Assembly (NCBI GenBank): GCA_900540255.1
Contig: UQFE01000006.1
Location: 1-64,000, forward strand
DNA length: 64,000 bases
DNA from: an uncultured Clostridium sp.
GTDB taxonomy: Bacteria; Bacillota; Clostridia; Clostridiales; Clostridiaceae
Direction of reading: 5' to 3'
Shown: one piece after another, positions 38,167 to 46,954 of the stretch
Position numbering within the stretch: position 1 is the stretch's first letter
How the letters are laid out: each line of letters starts with the position of its first letter
Notes under the pieces: generated by a model
The model's database searches: none
Told to the model about the DNA's origin: nothing
The model's input: only the letters and a program-made list of their open reading frames with translations
Translations under genes and position numbers: made by a program

Positions 38167-38209
38167 TATAAGGTAGATAATATATAACGTTATTTATCTT
38201 ATTTTTTTT
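38167..38209 (+). terminator. Terminator of the PepSY lipoprotein gene
   Basis: AAGGTAGATAA-type left arm pairs with TTATTTATCTT, followed by a long T-run. Confidence 0.75.
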
Positions 38210-38369
38210 TATAGAAAATTTATTAAAATAGTCTTTAATAAGTTTATTGTAAATATAATTATAAATGAATAAAAATATATATTATGTAACTGTTTTGTAA
38301 CTTAAAAGCAGTTATATATAATTATAATATAGGTGTAAATTATAGTAAAAGGTATAGGGGGAGTTAAAG

Positions 38370-39323
38370 TTGAGGAAGTTAAAAAGAAAAAATAAAAAAA
38401 ATTCTAAGGTAGAAAAGATACTTATTAGTATTATATCTGTTTTAATAGTTATATTAATTGGGGTAATTGCTTTAAATATAAATAAAGGAAGGACTTCAGA
38501 AGTAAGTGTTAATCAAAATCAAAAGGAAGATAATAATGAGATAAAAAGCAATATTAATGAAGAAAAAAGTAATGAAAAAGAAAGTGATAATGAACAAGAA
38601 ACTGATAGTGCAATATATACTAGTTATGAAAATGATATAAATGCAGATAATGCTAGAGATATAGAAAATATGCTAAATAAGTGGAGTTATTTAAGGGAAG
38701 ATGGAAAAAAGATTGCATATCTTACATTTGATGATGGCCCATCTGTTGAAACAACGCCTAAAATATTAGAAACGCTTAGAAAGAATAATATTAAAGCTAC
38801 ATTTTTTGTATTAGGAAGCAATGTTGAAAAAAGTGATACTCAAAAAGAGTTATTAAAAGAAATGGTAAAAGAAGGCCATGCAATAGGAAATCATGGTTAT
38901 TGTCATGATTATAGTATATTATATCCAGGAAGAGTTGCAGATACTACAGTATTTATAAATGATATGGAAAAGTCAGAAAATGTTATGAAATCAGTTTTGG
39001 GAGATAGCTTTAGTACAAAGGTAATTAGATTTCCAGGTGGGCATATGTCATGGAAAACAGGAGATTTGGATAAGGTTCTTGAACAAGATGGATATACTTA
39101 TATAGATTGGAATGTATTAAATGGAGATGCTGAAAGTAATGGAAGAACTGTGGAACAGTTAATTAATAGGTTAAAAGAAACAGTGACTGATTTAGCAGGA
39201 AATGATGATGTATTAGTTATTTTAATGCATGATACAGATGCAAAAGTAACAACAGCAGAATCTTTACAACAAAGTATTGATTATTTAAAATCATTAGGTT
39301 ATGAATTTAGAACATTAAAATAA
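38370..39323 (+). CDS. Membrane-anchored polysaccharide deacetylase (NodB domain)
   Basis: 317 residues from TTG behind GGGGGAG. A Lys-rich start and one membrane helix (~15-35, ILISIISVLIVILIGVIALN) anchor it facing outward; an acidic Glu/Asn linker (~45-90) follows. The NodB domain (~110-317) has motif 1 TFDDGPS (two Asp), motif 2 GNHGYCHDYS (His-x3-His metal ligands), motif 3 RFPGGHMSW, motif 4 DWNVLNGDAE and motif 5 ILMHDT. It removes acetyl groups from peptidoglycan or another cell-wall sugar, often giving lysozyme resistance. It precedes a two-component system, separated by its own terminator, so shared regulation is possible but not shown. Confidence 0.92.
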   Translation: MRKLKRKNKKNSKVEKILISIISVLIVILIGVIALNINKGRTSEVSVNQNQKEDNNEIKSNINEEKSNEKESDNEQETDSAIYTSYENDINADNARDIENMLNKWSYLREDGKKIAYLTFDDGPSVETTPKILETLRKNNIKATFFVLGSNVEKSDTQKELLKEMVKEGHAIGNHGYCHDYSILYPGRVADTTVFINDMEKSENVMKSVLGDSFSTKVIRFPGGHMSWKTGDLDKVLEQDGYTYIDWNVLNGDAESNGRTVEQLINRLKETVTDLAGNDDVLVILMHDTDAKVTTAESLQQSIDYLKSLGYEFRTLK

Positions 39324-39330
39324 TGAGTGT

Positions 39331-39370
39331 AAATGCTGGGTAAATACAATATTTATCCAGTATTTTATTT
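39331..39370 (+). terminator. Terminator of the deacetylase gene
   Basis: AAATGCTGGGTAAATA pairs with TATTTATCCAGTATTT (one G:U and bulge-free), then TATTTG. Confidence 0.8.
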
Positions 39371-39430
39371 GTATAAATTTGAAATTATAAATAAGGTATA
39401 ATAATTAATTTGGAAGTTTGAGGACTAGTA

Positions 39431-40111
39431 ATGAAGAAGATACTAATAATTGAAGATGAAGAAAGTATAAGAGGATTTTTAAAAATAAATTTAAAAAGAA
39501 ATGGATATGAAGTAATTGAGGCTGATAATGGTGAGTTAGGGGTAAAATTAGCTTTAAAGGAAAAACCAGCAATTATAATATTAGATGTTATGTTACCAGG
39601 AATAGATGGATTTAAGGTTTGTAAAATTATTAGAAATGAAGATGAAAAAGTTGGAATAATTATGCTTACAGCTAAAAGTCAAGATTTGGATAAAATAATG
39701 GGATTAGAATATGGAGCTGATGATTATATTATAAAGCCATTTAATCCAATGGAACTTTTATTAAGGATAAAAGCATTATTAAGAAGAATTAGTGATTATG
39801 AAGAAAAGAAAGGTATAATTCAAGGCAAATTTAAATTAGATATTTATGCAAAAAGGATATTTAAAAATAATAAAGAAATAGATTTAACACCTAAAGAGTA
39901 TTCAATAATAAAGCTATTTATTGAAAATCCTAATAAAGCATTTTCTAGGGATGAATTAATGGATTTAGTTTGGGGGGAAGATTATATTGGTGATCCTAAA
40001 ATTGTTGATGTTAATATAAGAAGGTTAAGAAGCAAAATAGAATGTTCGTCATTAAATGAAAAATTTATTGAAACAATATGGGGATTTGGATATAGATGGA
40101 GAGATGATTAA
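39431..40111 (+). CDS. OmpR/PhoB-family response regulator
   Basis: 226 residues: receiver domain (1-~118) with acidic pocket EDEE, phospho-acceptor D52 in IILDVMLPG, TAKS and K in IIKPF; winged-helix DNA-binding domain (~128-226) with LTPKEYSIIKLFIENP and VDVNIRRLRSKIE. Overlaps the kinase reading frame at its 3' end, so the two are co-translated. Targets are unknown; the adjacent deacetylase and lipoprotein genes suggest an envelope-stress regulon (inference). Confidence 0.93.
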   Translation: MKKILIIEDEESIRGFLKINLKRNGYEVIEADNGELGVKLALKEKPAIIILDVMLPGIDGFKVCKIIRNEDEKVGIIMLTAKSQDLDKIMGLEYGADDYIIKPFNPMELLLRIKALLRRISDYEEKKGIIQGKFKLDIYAKRIFKNNKEIDLTPKEYSIIKLFIENPNKAFSRDELMDLVWGEDYIGDPKIVDVNIRRLRSKIECSSLNEKFIETIWGFGYRWRDD

Positions 40112-40112
40112 A

Positions 40113-41504
40113 TTGAAGAGTATAAGGAGTAAGCTATTAAAAAACTTTCTAATAGTAATAATATCAACTATCACTATATTAGATATACTTACAATTTTAT
40201 GTCTTAAAGGATATTACTATAAAAGTACTCAAAATTCGTTAATTAATGAATTAGAATCTTCTATTAATTTTTATCAAAAATATTTTTCGAATAAAAAATT
40301 AATGGAAAATATATATGATAATGCTGATGTTTTATGGAATGCTAAAGAAGAACAAATAGAGGTTTTAGATTCAAATGGAAACTTATTAATGGATTCTTAT
40401 GGAATACGTGATAATAAACTTTTAAGTACTCCAGATATAATAAAAGCTAAAAATGGGGAAATAGGAGTTTGGAGTGGATATATAGATTCTTATAATGAAA
40501 AAGTAATGGTAATTTCAAAAGGGGTTAACTCAAAAATTGATGAAAATGAGATGATTGGAATTATAAGAATTATATTTTCATTACAAGAAGTACATAAAGT
40601 ATTAGATTCATTTGCTATTTTAATATTATTTGTATCTCTTATTGTTATAGTATTAGGAATAATAATGAGTTTAATTGTAGCTATGGATATAGTAAATCCA
40701 ATAAAAAAGATAACCAGAGTAGCAAAGGAAATGGCTGATGGAAATTTAGAAATAAGAAGCAATTTTACAGATAATATTGAAATAGCTCAATTGTCAAATA
40801 CATTAAATTATATGGGAAGTGAAATTGAAAAGCGTGAAAAGTTAAAAAATGAATTTATTTCTTCGGTTTCACATGAATTAAGAACACCATTAACTGCTAT
40901 TAAGGGATGGGCAATAACATTAAAGTATGATTACAGTGATACTGATACCATTGAACTTGGTCTTAATATTATAGAAAAGGAAAGTGAACGGTTAGCACAA
41001 ATGGTAGAAGAATTATTAGATTTTTCTAAATTAATAAATGGAGTGGTAACTTTAAATAAAAATAAATGTGATATAAAAGTTTTACTTGAATTTATTGAAA
41101 ACAACTGGAAGATAAGGGCTATTGAAGAAGGGAAAAAGTTTACTGTTAATATCCAAGGGGATATTGGAGTTGGAATATTTGATGAAAATAGGTTGAAGCA
41201 AGTATTAAATAATGTTATAGATAATTCATTTAAGTTTACTGAAAAAAATGGAAGAATAAATATTAATGCAAATAGAAATGAAAATATTTTAAAATTGATA
41301 ATTGAGGATAATGGAGTTGGTATTAAAAAAGAGGATTTACCAAGAGTTAAAGATAAATTTTATAAAGGTAAAAATAGTAAATCTAAAAATGGAATTGGGT
41401 TATCAATTTCAGATGAAATAATTATGCTTCATGGTGGTAGTTTTGAAATTTTTAGTAAGGAAAATGAAGGAACAAAAGTAATAATTGAAATTCCTTTAGT
41501 ATAA
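40113..41504 (+). CDS. Sensor histidine kinase (HAMP, two membrane helices)
   Basis: About 463 residues. Membrane helix 1 (~10-30), an extracytoplasmic sensor loop of ~130 residues, helix 2 (~165-187, ILILFVSLIVIVLGIIMSLI), HAMP linker (NPIKKITRVAKEMADG), then the HisKA domain with phospho-acceptor H254 in SSVSHELRTPLTAIKGW and the ATPase domain with N box NVIDNSFKFT, G1 DNGVGI and G2 GIGLSI. Start choice: the ATG at 40104 sits right against GGAGAG; the TTG at 40113 is properly spaced, so it is preferred; either keeps helix 1. Partner of the preceding response regulator and followed after 13 bases by a lipoprotein gene. Confidence 0.9.
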   Translation: MKSIRSKLLKNFLIVIISTITILDILTILCLKGYYYKSTQNSLINELESSINFYQKYFSNKKLMENIYDNADVLWNAKEEQIEVLDSNGNLLMDSYGIRDNKLLSTPDIIKAKNGEIGVWSGYIDSYNEKVMVISKGVNSKIDENEMIGIIRIIFSLQEVHKVLDSFAILILFVSLIVIVLGIIMSLIVAMDIVNPIKKITRVAKEMADGNLEIRSNFTDNIEIAQLSNTLNYMGSEIEKREKLKNEFISSVSHELRTPLTAIKGWAITLKYDYSDTDTIELGLNIIEKESERLAQMVEELLDFSKLINGVVTLNKNKCDIKVLLEFIENNWKIRAIEEGKKFTVNIQGDIGVGIFDENRLKQVLNNVIDNSFKFTEKNGRININANRNENILKLIIEDNGVGIKKEDLPRVKDKFYKGKNSKSKNGIGLSISDEIIMLHGGSFEIFSKENEGTKVIIEIPLV

Positions 41505-41517
41505 GAAAGGAAATAAG

Positions 41518-42975
41518 ATGAAGTTTAAAATAAAATTTATAATAATTAGTTTAATATTTACATCAATGTTTATAAGTTGTGAAAAAGAGAAAGTGGATGT
41601 AATGAATACTTTTAATTTTACTGGAGTTTGGAAGGTTAATTCAGTGGAAATATTAAGTGATGATATTGATAATGGAAATATTAATAATATCATAAATAAA
41701 GAAATAAAATTAGGAAATAATGAATTAAAAATATTTGATAACAAAAAGCAAAAAATAAATTATAAATTAAGAGCTGTTAAAAGCGATTATACATTATCTT
41801 ATGAAAAAAAATTAACTATGGATAAGTATATGGATGGAAGAGAAACAGTAGATTTAATATCAATAAGAGATAACAACAAAATAATAGGTGAATTTTTTTT
41901 AAATTCAAATGATGAAATGATTTTTATATATGATGTATATTTATTAAAGTTAATTAGGGTTTCAAATGATGTTGTATTTGAAAATGATGATAATGAAGAA
42001 AAAGAAGATGAATTTAATAATTATTATGACTTTTCAGAGGGAGTTATGATAGGACTTAAAACTCCTAGGGAAGAAAATGATGATGGTACTTATAGCATTG
42101 AAAAATATAGAACACTTTGGGTATCATATAATAATTATAAGTTAGGATATATATATGCAAAAGATAATATAATTTTTCCAAGATTGACCGGAATATGGAA
42201 CTTAAGTGTTTATCAAGATAGTAGCAATGGTTTTAATAGTGATGAATTTCAAGTTTCTTTATATGATGAAAATGATAAAAAAGAGAAAAGTATAAAGGAT
42301 GAAAATACTACTAATATATATAAAAGCATACTTTTTGTTGGAAATGATTATATAGCAATAAAAGAATATATAGGAAATGAATTTAAGGGAAATTATCCAA
42401 TATATAAGATATTGCCAGTAAGTAATGTGAATATAGATAATGGATTACAAATAAATGAAGTATTTAATGAAAGTGAAAAAATAAAGTATATTAATGAATT
42501 AAAAAATAAAATAAATAGTTTATCCATAGAAGAAAAAGAAGGATTAAATATTGAAAATATTGATTATAACAATATAGCTATTAAGAGGGAATTAGGAAAA
42601 TGGAGATTTGTAAGTAAGATATTACCTAAGAATATGAATGAAGAAGGAGAAGAGGTTAATTTAGATATACTACCGGATAAAAGGTTTATCAATTATAATT
42701 TAATGTATATTTCATGGAAAGATTTAAAAAATGAACTTGGAATATTTAAAGATGTTTTTATATCACCTTTATATAAAATTGCATTAATTCAATTTAATGA
42801 ATATATATCAATTTATAAAATAGAAGATGGTAATATTATTGCAGAACCTTTAGAAATGATACCTATTAATGAAAATGAAGAAGTTGTAATGGCAGAATGG
42901 TGTAGTGGAAAATATGTAGAGCAATGGGAGAAAGTTTTTATTGATGGAGAGGTAATCTTAGATAATAATTATTAA
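41518..42975 (+). CDS. Unknown lipoprotein encoded with the two-component system
   Basis: 485 residues. Signal peptide with lipobox MFISC (Cys at ~21). The mature part is acidic, Asn-rich and mostly beta-structured, with two 'G-x-W' segments, FTGVWKVNSVEIL near the start and LTGIWNLSVYQ in the middle, and a third, LGKWRFVSKILP, near residue 360, hinting at three related lipocalin- or beta-barrel-like repeats. No known family recognised. It sits 13 bases after the histidine kinase with a strong GAAAGGAA site, so it is part of that operon and may be its sensor helper. Function is unknown. Confidence 0.75.
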   Translation: MKFKIKFIIISLIFTSMFISCEKEKVDVMNTFNFTGVWKVNSVEILSDDIDNGNINNIINKEIKLGNNELKIFDNKKQKINYKLRAVKSDYTLSYEKKLTMDKYMDGRETVDLISIRDNNKIIGEFFLNSNDEMIFIYDVYLLKLIRVSNDVVFENDDNEEKEDEFNNYYDFSEGVMIGLKTPREENDDGTYSIEKYRTLWVSYNNYKLGYIYAKDNIIFPRLTGIWNLSVYQDSSNGFNSDEFQVSLYDENDKKEKSIKDENTTNIYKSILFVGNDYIAIKEYIGNEFKGNYPIYKILPVSNVNIDNGLQINEVFNESEKIKYINELKNKINSLSIEEKEGLNIENIDYNNIAIKRELGKWRFVSKILPKNMNEEGEEVNLDILPDKRFINYNLMYISWKDLKNELGIFKDVFISPLYKIALIQFNEYISIYKIEDGNIIAEPLEMIPINENEEVVMAEWCSGKYVEQWEKVFIDGEVILDNNY

Positions 42976-43025
42976 TATAAAAGTAGCAAAAAAAGATTAA
43001 AATGTATAATTTTACTTTGTGGGTA

Positions 43026-43053
43026 TTGAAAATAAAAATATTTATGTTATAAT
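43026..43053 (+). promoter_or_regulatory. Promoter of the zinc-ribbon protein gene
   Basis: TTGAAA (43026-43031), 16-base spacer, TATAAT (43048-43053). A GTCAAA-T-TTTGAC palindrome follows at 43063-43075, placed where a repressor or leader hairpin could act. Confidence 0.55.
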
Positions 43054-43173
43054 AAATAAGAAGTCAAATTTTGACGATTAAAAGATTTAAAGTAGATTAA
43101 TAAAATTTCTCCTTATTTTTAAGAGATATATTATTAAACCATGATAAATCTTAAGAAAATGGAGGAATTTATA

Positions 43174-43332
43174 ATGGCAGATAAGACTATCGTATGCAGA
43201 GATTGCGAAAAAGAATTTTTATTCACAGAAGGTGAACAAGCATTCTACAAAGAAAAAGGATTCGATAACGAACCAGTAAGATGTGCTGATTGCAGAAGAG
43301 CAAGAAAAGCTCAACAAAACAACAGAAAGTAA
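43174..43332 (+). CDS. Small zinc-ribbon protein (52 residues)
   Basis: Starts at the ATG behind GGAGGAA; an in-frame ATG at 43141 has no such site. Two zinc knuckles, CRDCEKEF and CADCRRARK, form a treble-clef/zinc-ribbon fold of the kind annotated as 'zinc-ribbon domain, probably trimmed rubredoxin-like'. Codons are markedly richer in C-ending forms (TTC, AAC, GAC) than neighbours, a sign of high expression. The family is widespread in clostridia and gut bacteria with no proven job; nucleic acid or ribosome binding is a guess. Strong terminator behind it. Confidence 0.88.
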   Translation: MADKTIVCRDCEKEFLFTEGEQAFYKEKGFDNEPVRCADCRRARKAQQNNRK

Positions 43333-43343
43333 TTAATTTTTTT

Positions 43344-43378
43344 AAAACTGTAAGAATTTTTCTTACAGTTTTTTTTAT
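43344..43378 (+). terminator. Terminator of the zinc-ribbon gene
   Basis: Perfect 12-bp stem AAAACTGTAAGA / TCTTACAGTTTT, 5-base loop, T8. Confidence 0.92.
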
Positions 43379-43556
43379 ATAAATGATTATTGAATCATTG
43401 GAATTATATATAAATTTTTAAATTTTATTTTAGTATAATATTTTAAAAAATAAGGAAAAATAAAAAATAACAGAATAACAAATATTTAACAAAGTTGGTG
43501 GAAAATATGGTAAAATGTATAAAGTAAATATAGTTTAATAATAGGGGGCAGAATAG

Positions 43557-44678
43557 GTGAATAAAAATAAGGAAAAAAGGAGTAAGAAAAAGTCTTTAAA
43601 AAAGAGAAGTATAATTTTTTCTATTTCAACTTTATTAATATTATGTGTAATTGGTACATGTGTAGCCTATTATATATATGTAAGAAATAAGATATATACT
43701 AAAAATGAAAATATTCAATTCCAAACAATAGAATATGAAAATAAAAAAAAGGATGATGATGAAGTTAATTATAAAGAAGTTAATGGAATTACAAATGTAT
43801 TATTAGTTGGTACAGATGGAAGAGATGTAGATGAAAGAGCAAGAGCAGATTCTATTATAATTGCAACATTGGATAATAATAATAAAGAAGTAAGATTAAC
43901 ATCCCTATTTAGAGATACTTTAGTTAATATTGATGGTCATGGGGCACAAAAGTTAAATGCAGCAATGGCATTTGGAGGAATAGATTTATTAAGAGATACT
44001 ATACAAGAAACATATAAGATAAGTATTGATAAGTATGTAATAATAAATTTCTGGGGATTTGAAGCTATAATTGATCAAATTGGTGGAGTTGAAGTAAATG
44101 TAAAGAATTATCAGTTAAACGAATTAAATAAATATATAGGTGAATCTACAGGCGGTAATGATTATCCTGTCACAAAATCAGGATTACAATTATTAAATGG
44201 AAAACAAGCGTTATCTTATGCAAGAATAAGAAAAGGCGTAGGTGATGAATTTGAAAGAACAGAAAGACAAAGGGAAGTATTATTTAAAGTTGCAGAAAAA
44301 CTAAGAGAGACAAAGCCAACAAAATATTTTGGTATTTTAAATAGTATGTTAGATAATATAAGCACAAATATAGAACCATTAGATGCATTAAATATGGCTT
44401 ATACAATTTATAAATTTCCTAGCTTAGAAACAAAGCAAATACACATACCTCTTACAGAATTATCAGATGATATGGATTATGGCGGAGAAGTAGGTTGGGT
44501 ATTTATAATGGATAAGGAACAAAATACAAAGGTTTTACATGACTTTATATTTAATGATATAGAACCAGATGAAAGTACTTTTGACTATGATGCTCTAAGA
44601 GAATCACTTTCAAAGTATAAAACTGGAGAATGGAAAAATGATTATAAAAATATCACAAGTAAAGGTGAAAATGATTAA
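43557..44678 (+). CDS. LytR-CpsA-Psr (LCP) family cell-wall ligase
   Basis: 373 residues from GTG behind AGGGGGC. Very basic N-terminus, one membrane helix (~22-43), extracellular LCP domain (~80-260): NVLLVGTDGRD, ARADSIIIATLD, the arginine-containing SLFRDTLVNI, LNAAMAFGGIDLLRDTI and LLNGKQALSYARIRKGVGDEFERTERQREVL. LCP enzymes transfer teichoic acid or capsule polymers from lipid carrier to peptidoglycan; conserved Asp and Arg residues bind the pyrophosphate. Stands alone, with hairpin behind. Confidence 0.93.
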   Translation: MNKNKEKRSKKKSLKKRSIIFSISTLLILCVIGTCVAYYIYVRNKIYTKNENIQFQTIEYENKKKDDDEVNYKEVNGITNVLLVGTDGRDVDERARADSIIIATLDNNNKEVRLTSLFRDTLVNIDGHGAQKLNAAMAFGGIDLLRDTIQETYKISIDKYVIINFWGFEAIIDQIGGVEVNVKNYQLNELNKYIGESTGGNDYPVTKSGLQLLNGKQALSYARIRKGVGDEFERTERQREVLFKVAEKLRETKPTKYFGILNSMLDNISTNIEPLDALNMAYTIYKFPSLETKQIHIPLTELSDDMDYGGEVGWVFIMDKEQNTKVLHDFIFNDIEPDESTFDYDALRESLSKYKTGEWKNDYKNITSKGEND

Positions 44679-44707
44679 GAAAATAGTGATATATTAGATT
44701 AAATAAG

Positions 44708-44750
44708 ATAAAGTTATTTGCAGTTAAATTTTTATTGCAAATAACTTTAT
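44708..44750 (+). terminator. Hairpin behind the LCP gene
   Basis: Perfect 15-bp stem ATAAAGTTATTTGCA / TGCAAATAACTTTAT, 13-base loop; no true T-run, so termination is likely but not certain. Confidence 0.65.
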
Positions 44751-44814
44751 ATATAAAATAAAGAATTTATTGTAGATAAAAATATAAAGATAGTATAAAA
44801 TTAATATATCACAA

Positions 44815-44826
44815 GGAAACGTTTCC
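44815..44826. promoter_or_regulatory. LacI-family operator upstream of pullulanase
   Basis: Perfect palindrome GGAAACGTTTCC, 48 bases before the pulA start and just downstream of a TATAAA box at ~44794, where a bound repressor would block elongation. Similar AAACGTTT cores are bound by CcpA- and MalR-like repressors. Confidence 0.65.
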
Positions 44827-44873
44827 GAAAATTAGGTGATTAATTTAGATAAAAGAAAGAAGTGGGTAATGAG

Positions 44874-46847
44874 ATGAAATTTAATGATGAGTTTGATAAA
44901 AAATATGGTTATAATGGAAATTTGGGGGTAATTTATTCTAAGGATAATTGTAAGTTTATATTATGGGCACCAACAGCAAAAGAAGTTCAATTAGTTCTTT
45001 ATGGAAATAATGGGTATGAATATAACTGTAAACCTACAGATATTTATACAATGAATAAAGGGGTAAAGGGAACTTGGGAAATTGAATTAAGTGGTAATTT
45101 TAATGGATATTATTATAATTATTTAGTTAATGTAAATGGTGAAATAAATGAAGTTGTAGATCCATATGCAAAGGCTGTTGGAGTTAATGGAAATAGGGGG
45201 ATGATTATTGACTTAAGTATAACAAATCCTAATGGATGGGAAAATGATATTAAGCCAAAATTAAAATCAGCAACTGATTCAATAATTTATGAAGCGCATA
45301 TAAGAGATTTATCAATTGATGAAAGCTCAGGGATAAAAGATGAATATAAAGGAAAATTTAAAGCATTAACTATTTTAGATTCATGCATTCCAGGAACAAA
45401 TGTTAAAACGGTAGTAAATCATATAAAGGATATGGGATTTACACATATACATTTATTACCTGCATTTGATTATGGTTCTGTAGATGAAACAAAATTAGAT
45501 CAACCTCAATTTAATTGGGGATATGATCCTAAAAATTATAATGTTCCAGAAGGTTCATATTCAACTAATCCTTATTTGGGGAATGTTAGAATAAAAGAGT
45601 TTAAGGAAATGGTTAAAGCATTGCATGAAGCTGGAATAAGAGTTGTAATGGATGTTGTTTATAATCATACTTATAATTTAGAATCATGTTTAAATAAAGC
45701 AGTTCCAGGATATTATTATAGACAAGATGAAAATAATGAATACAGTGATGCATCTGCATGTGGTAATGAAACTGCTTCAGAAAGATATATGTTTAGAAGA
45801 TATATGATTGATTCAGTTATTTATTGGGCAAAGGAATATCACATAGATGGATTTAGATTTGATTTAATGGGAATACATGATATTGAAACTATGAAGCTTA
45901 TTAGAAATGAACTAAATAAAATTGATGAATCTATAATTATATATGGAGAAGGCTGGATAGGTGGCAAAAGTCCTTTAAAAGAGGAGTTAGCAGCATTAAA
46001 GAAAAATACACATAAGTTTGATAAATTACAAATAGCAGCTTTTAGTGATGATTGTAGAGATGGAGTTAAAGGACATGTATTTTATGAAGAGGAAGCTGGA
46101 TTTGTAAATGGAAGAGATGGGCTTGAAGAAACAATTAAATTTGCAGTAGTTGCTTCAACATCACATGAAGGTGTAGATAAAAATAATATAATTTATTCAG
46201 AAGAATTTTGGGCTAATGAACCATATCAAACTGTAAATTATGCTTCTGCTCATGACAATTACACACTTTGGGACAAGCTTAAACTTTCAACAGTAAATTG
46301 TAGGGAAGAGGAGTTGATTGCTATGAATAAATTAATAGCAGGAATAATATTAACTTCACAAGGAATAAGTTTTATACATGCTGGGGAAGAAATGGCAAGA
46401 ACTAAAGTTGATAAAAATGGAAATTTAGTTGAAAATAGTTTTGAATCTCCTGATGAAGTAAACAAGATTTGTTGGGATAGAAAAATTAAGTATAAGGATT
46501 TATGTGAATATTATAAAGGATTAATTTCATTAAGAAAAAATTATAAAGCATTTAGAATGGATACAAATGAAGAAATACAAAGAAATATTAAGTTTTTAGA
46601 AATAGATAAAAATTTTAAAGAAAATAATGTTGTAGCATATATTATTGATTCAAAGAATATAGATAGCAAGTGCAATAAAATTGCAGTTATAATAAATGCA
46701 AATGATGAAGATATTGATGTTTTTATAGATAATGATAATTGGAGTGTATTAGTTAATGAGGAGATTGCAGGAACCTCAATAATAGAAAAGGTTGAAGGAA
46801 ATAAGGTAAATGTTTATAAAAAATCTATTAAGATATTAATAAAATAA
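44874..46847 (+). CDS. pulA: Type I pullulanase, intracellular
   Basis: 657 residues, no signal peptide. An N-terminal CBM48 (~10-95; CKFILWAPTAKEVQLVLYG) precedes the GH13_14 barrel: VVYNHTY, nucleophile D330 in DGFRFDLMG, acid/base E359 in IYGEGWIGG, and ASAHDNYTLWDK. The YNWGYDPKNYN-type pullulanase signature is present as FNWGYDPKNYNVPEGSYS. Cleaves alpha-1,6 branches of glycogen or imported dextrins in the cytoplasm. A GTG at 44862 is an alternative start; the ATG is preferred. Regulation by the palindrome at 44815 is likely. Complements GlgB (branching) and the GH13 at 26.8 kb. Confidence 0.93.
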   Translation: MKFNDEFDKKYGYNGNLGVIYSKDNCKFILWAPTAKEVQLVLYGNNGYEYNCKPTDIYTMNKGVKGTWEIELSGNFNGYYYNYLVNVNGEINEVVDPYAKAVGVNGNRGMIIDLSITNPNGWENDIKPKLKSATDSIIYEAHIRDLSIDESSGIKDEYKGKFKALTILDSCIPGTNVKTVVNHIKDMGFTHIHLLPAFDYGSVDETKLDQPQFNWGYDPKNYNVPEGSYSTNPYLGNVRIKEFKEMVKALHEAGIRVVMDVVYNHTYNLESCLNKAVPGYYYRQDENNEYSDASACGNETASERYMFRRYMIDSVIYWAKEYHIDGFRFDLMGIHDIETMKLIRNELNKIDESIIIYGEGWIGGKSPLKEELAALKKNTHKFDKLQIAAFSDDCRDGVKGHVFYEEEAGFVNGRDGLEETIKFAVVASTSHEGVDKNNIIYSEEFWANEPYQTVNYASAHDNYTLWDKLKLSTVNCREEELIAMNKLIAGIILTSQGISFIHAGEEMARTKVDKNGNLVENSFESPDEVNKICWDRKIKYKDLCEYYKGLISLRKNYKAFRMDTNEEIQRNIKFLEIDKNFKENNVVAYIIDSKNIDSKCNKIAVIINANDEDIDVFIDNDNWSVLVNEEIAGTSIIEKVEGNKVNVYKKSIKILIK

Positions 46848-46881
46848 TATACTATTTTTAAAAATATAATAATACATTATA

Positions 46882-46922
46882 TAGAATGCAGCTAGATGAT
46901 TAATCATATAGGTGCATTTTAT
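46882..46922 (+). terminator. Weak terminator behind pulA
   Basis: AATGCA(G/C)CT-type arm pairs with AGGTGCATTTT around an ATGATTAATCAT palindrome, then TATAT. Confidence 0.5.
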
Positions 46923-46954
46923 ATATTATGTAAATAAAAAAGGAGTGAAAATTT

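Noticed and set aside
41496..41744. Minus-strand open frames opposite known genes (for example here and at 28743-29057, 32397-32663, 62421-62672)
   Set aside because: They mirror A/T-rich coding sequence, lack ribosome sites, and encode Leu/Ser/Phe/His-rich peptides typical of antisense shadows.
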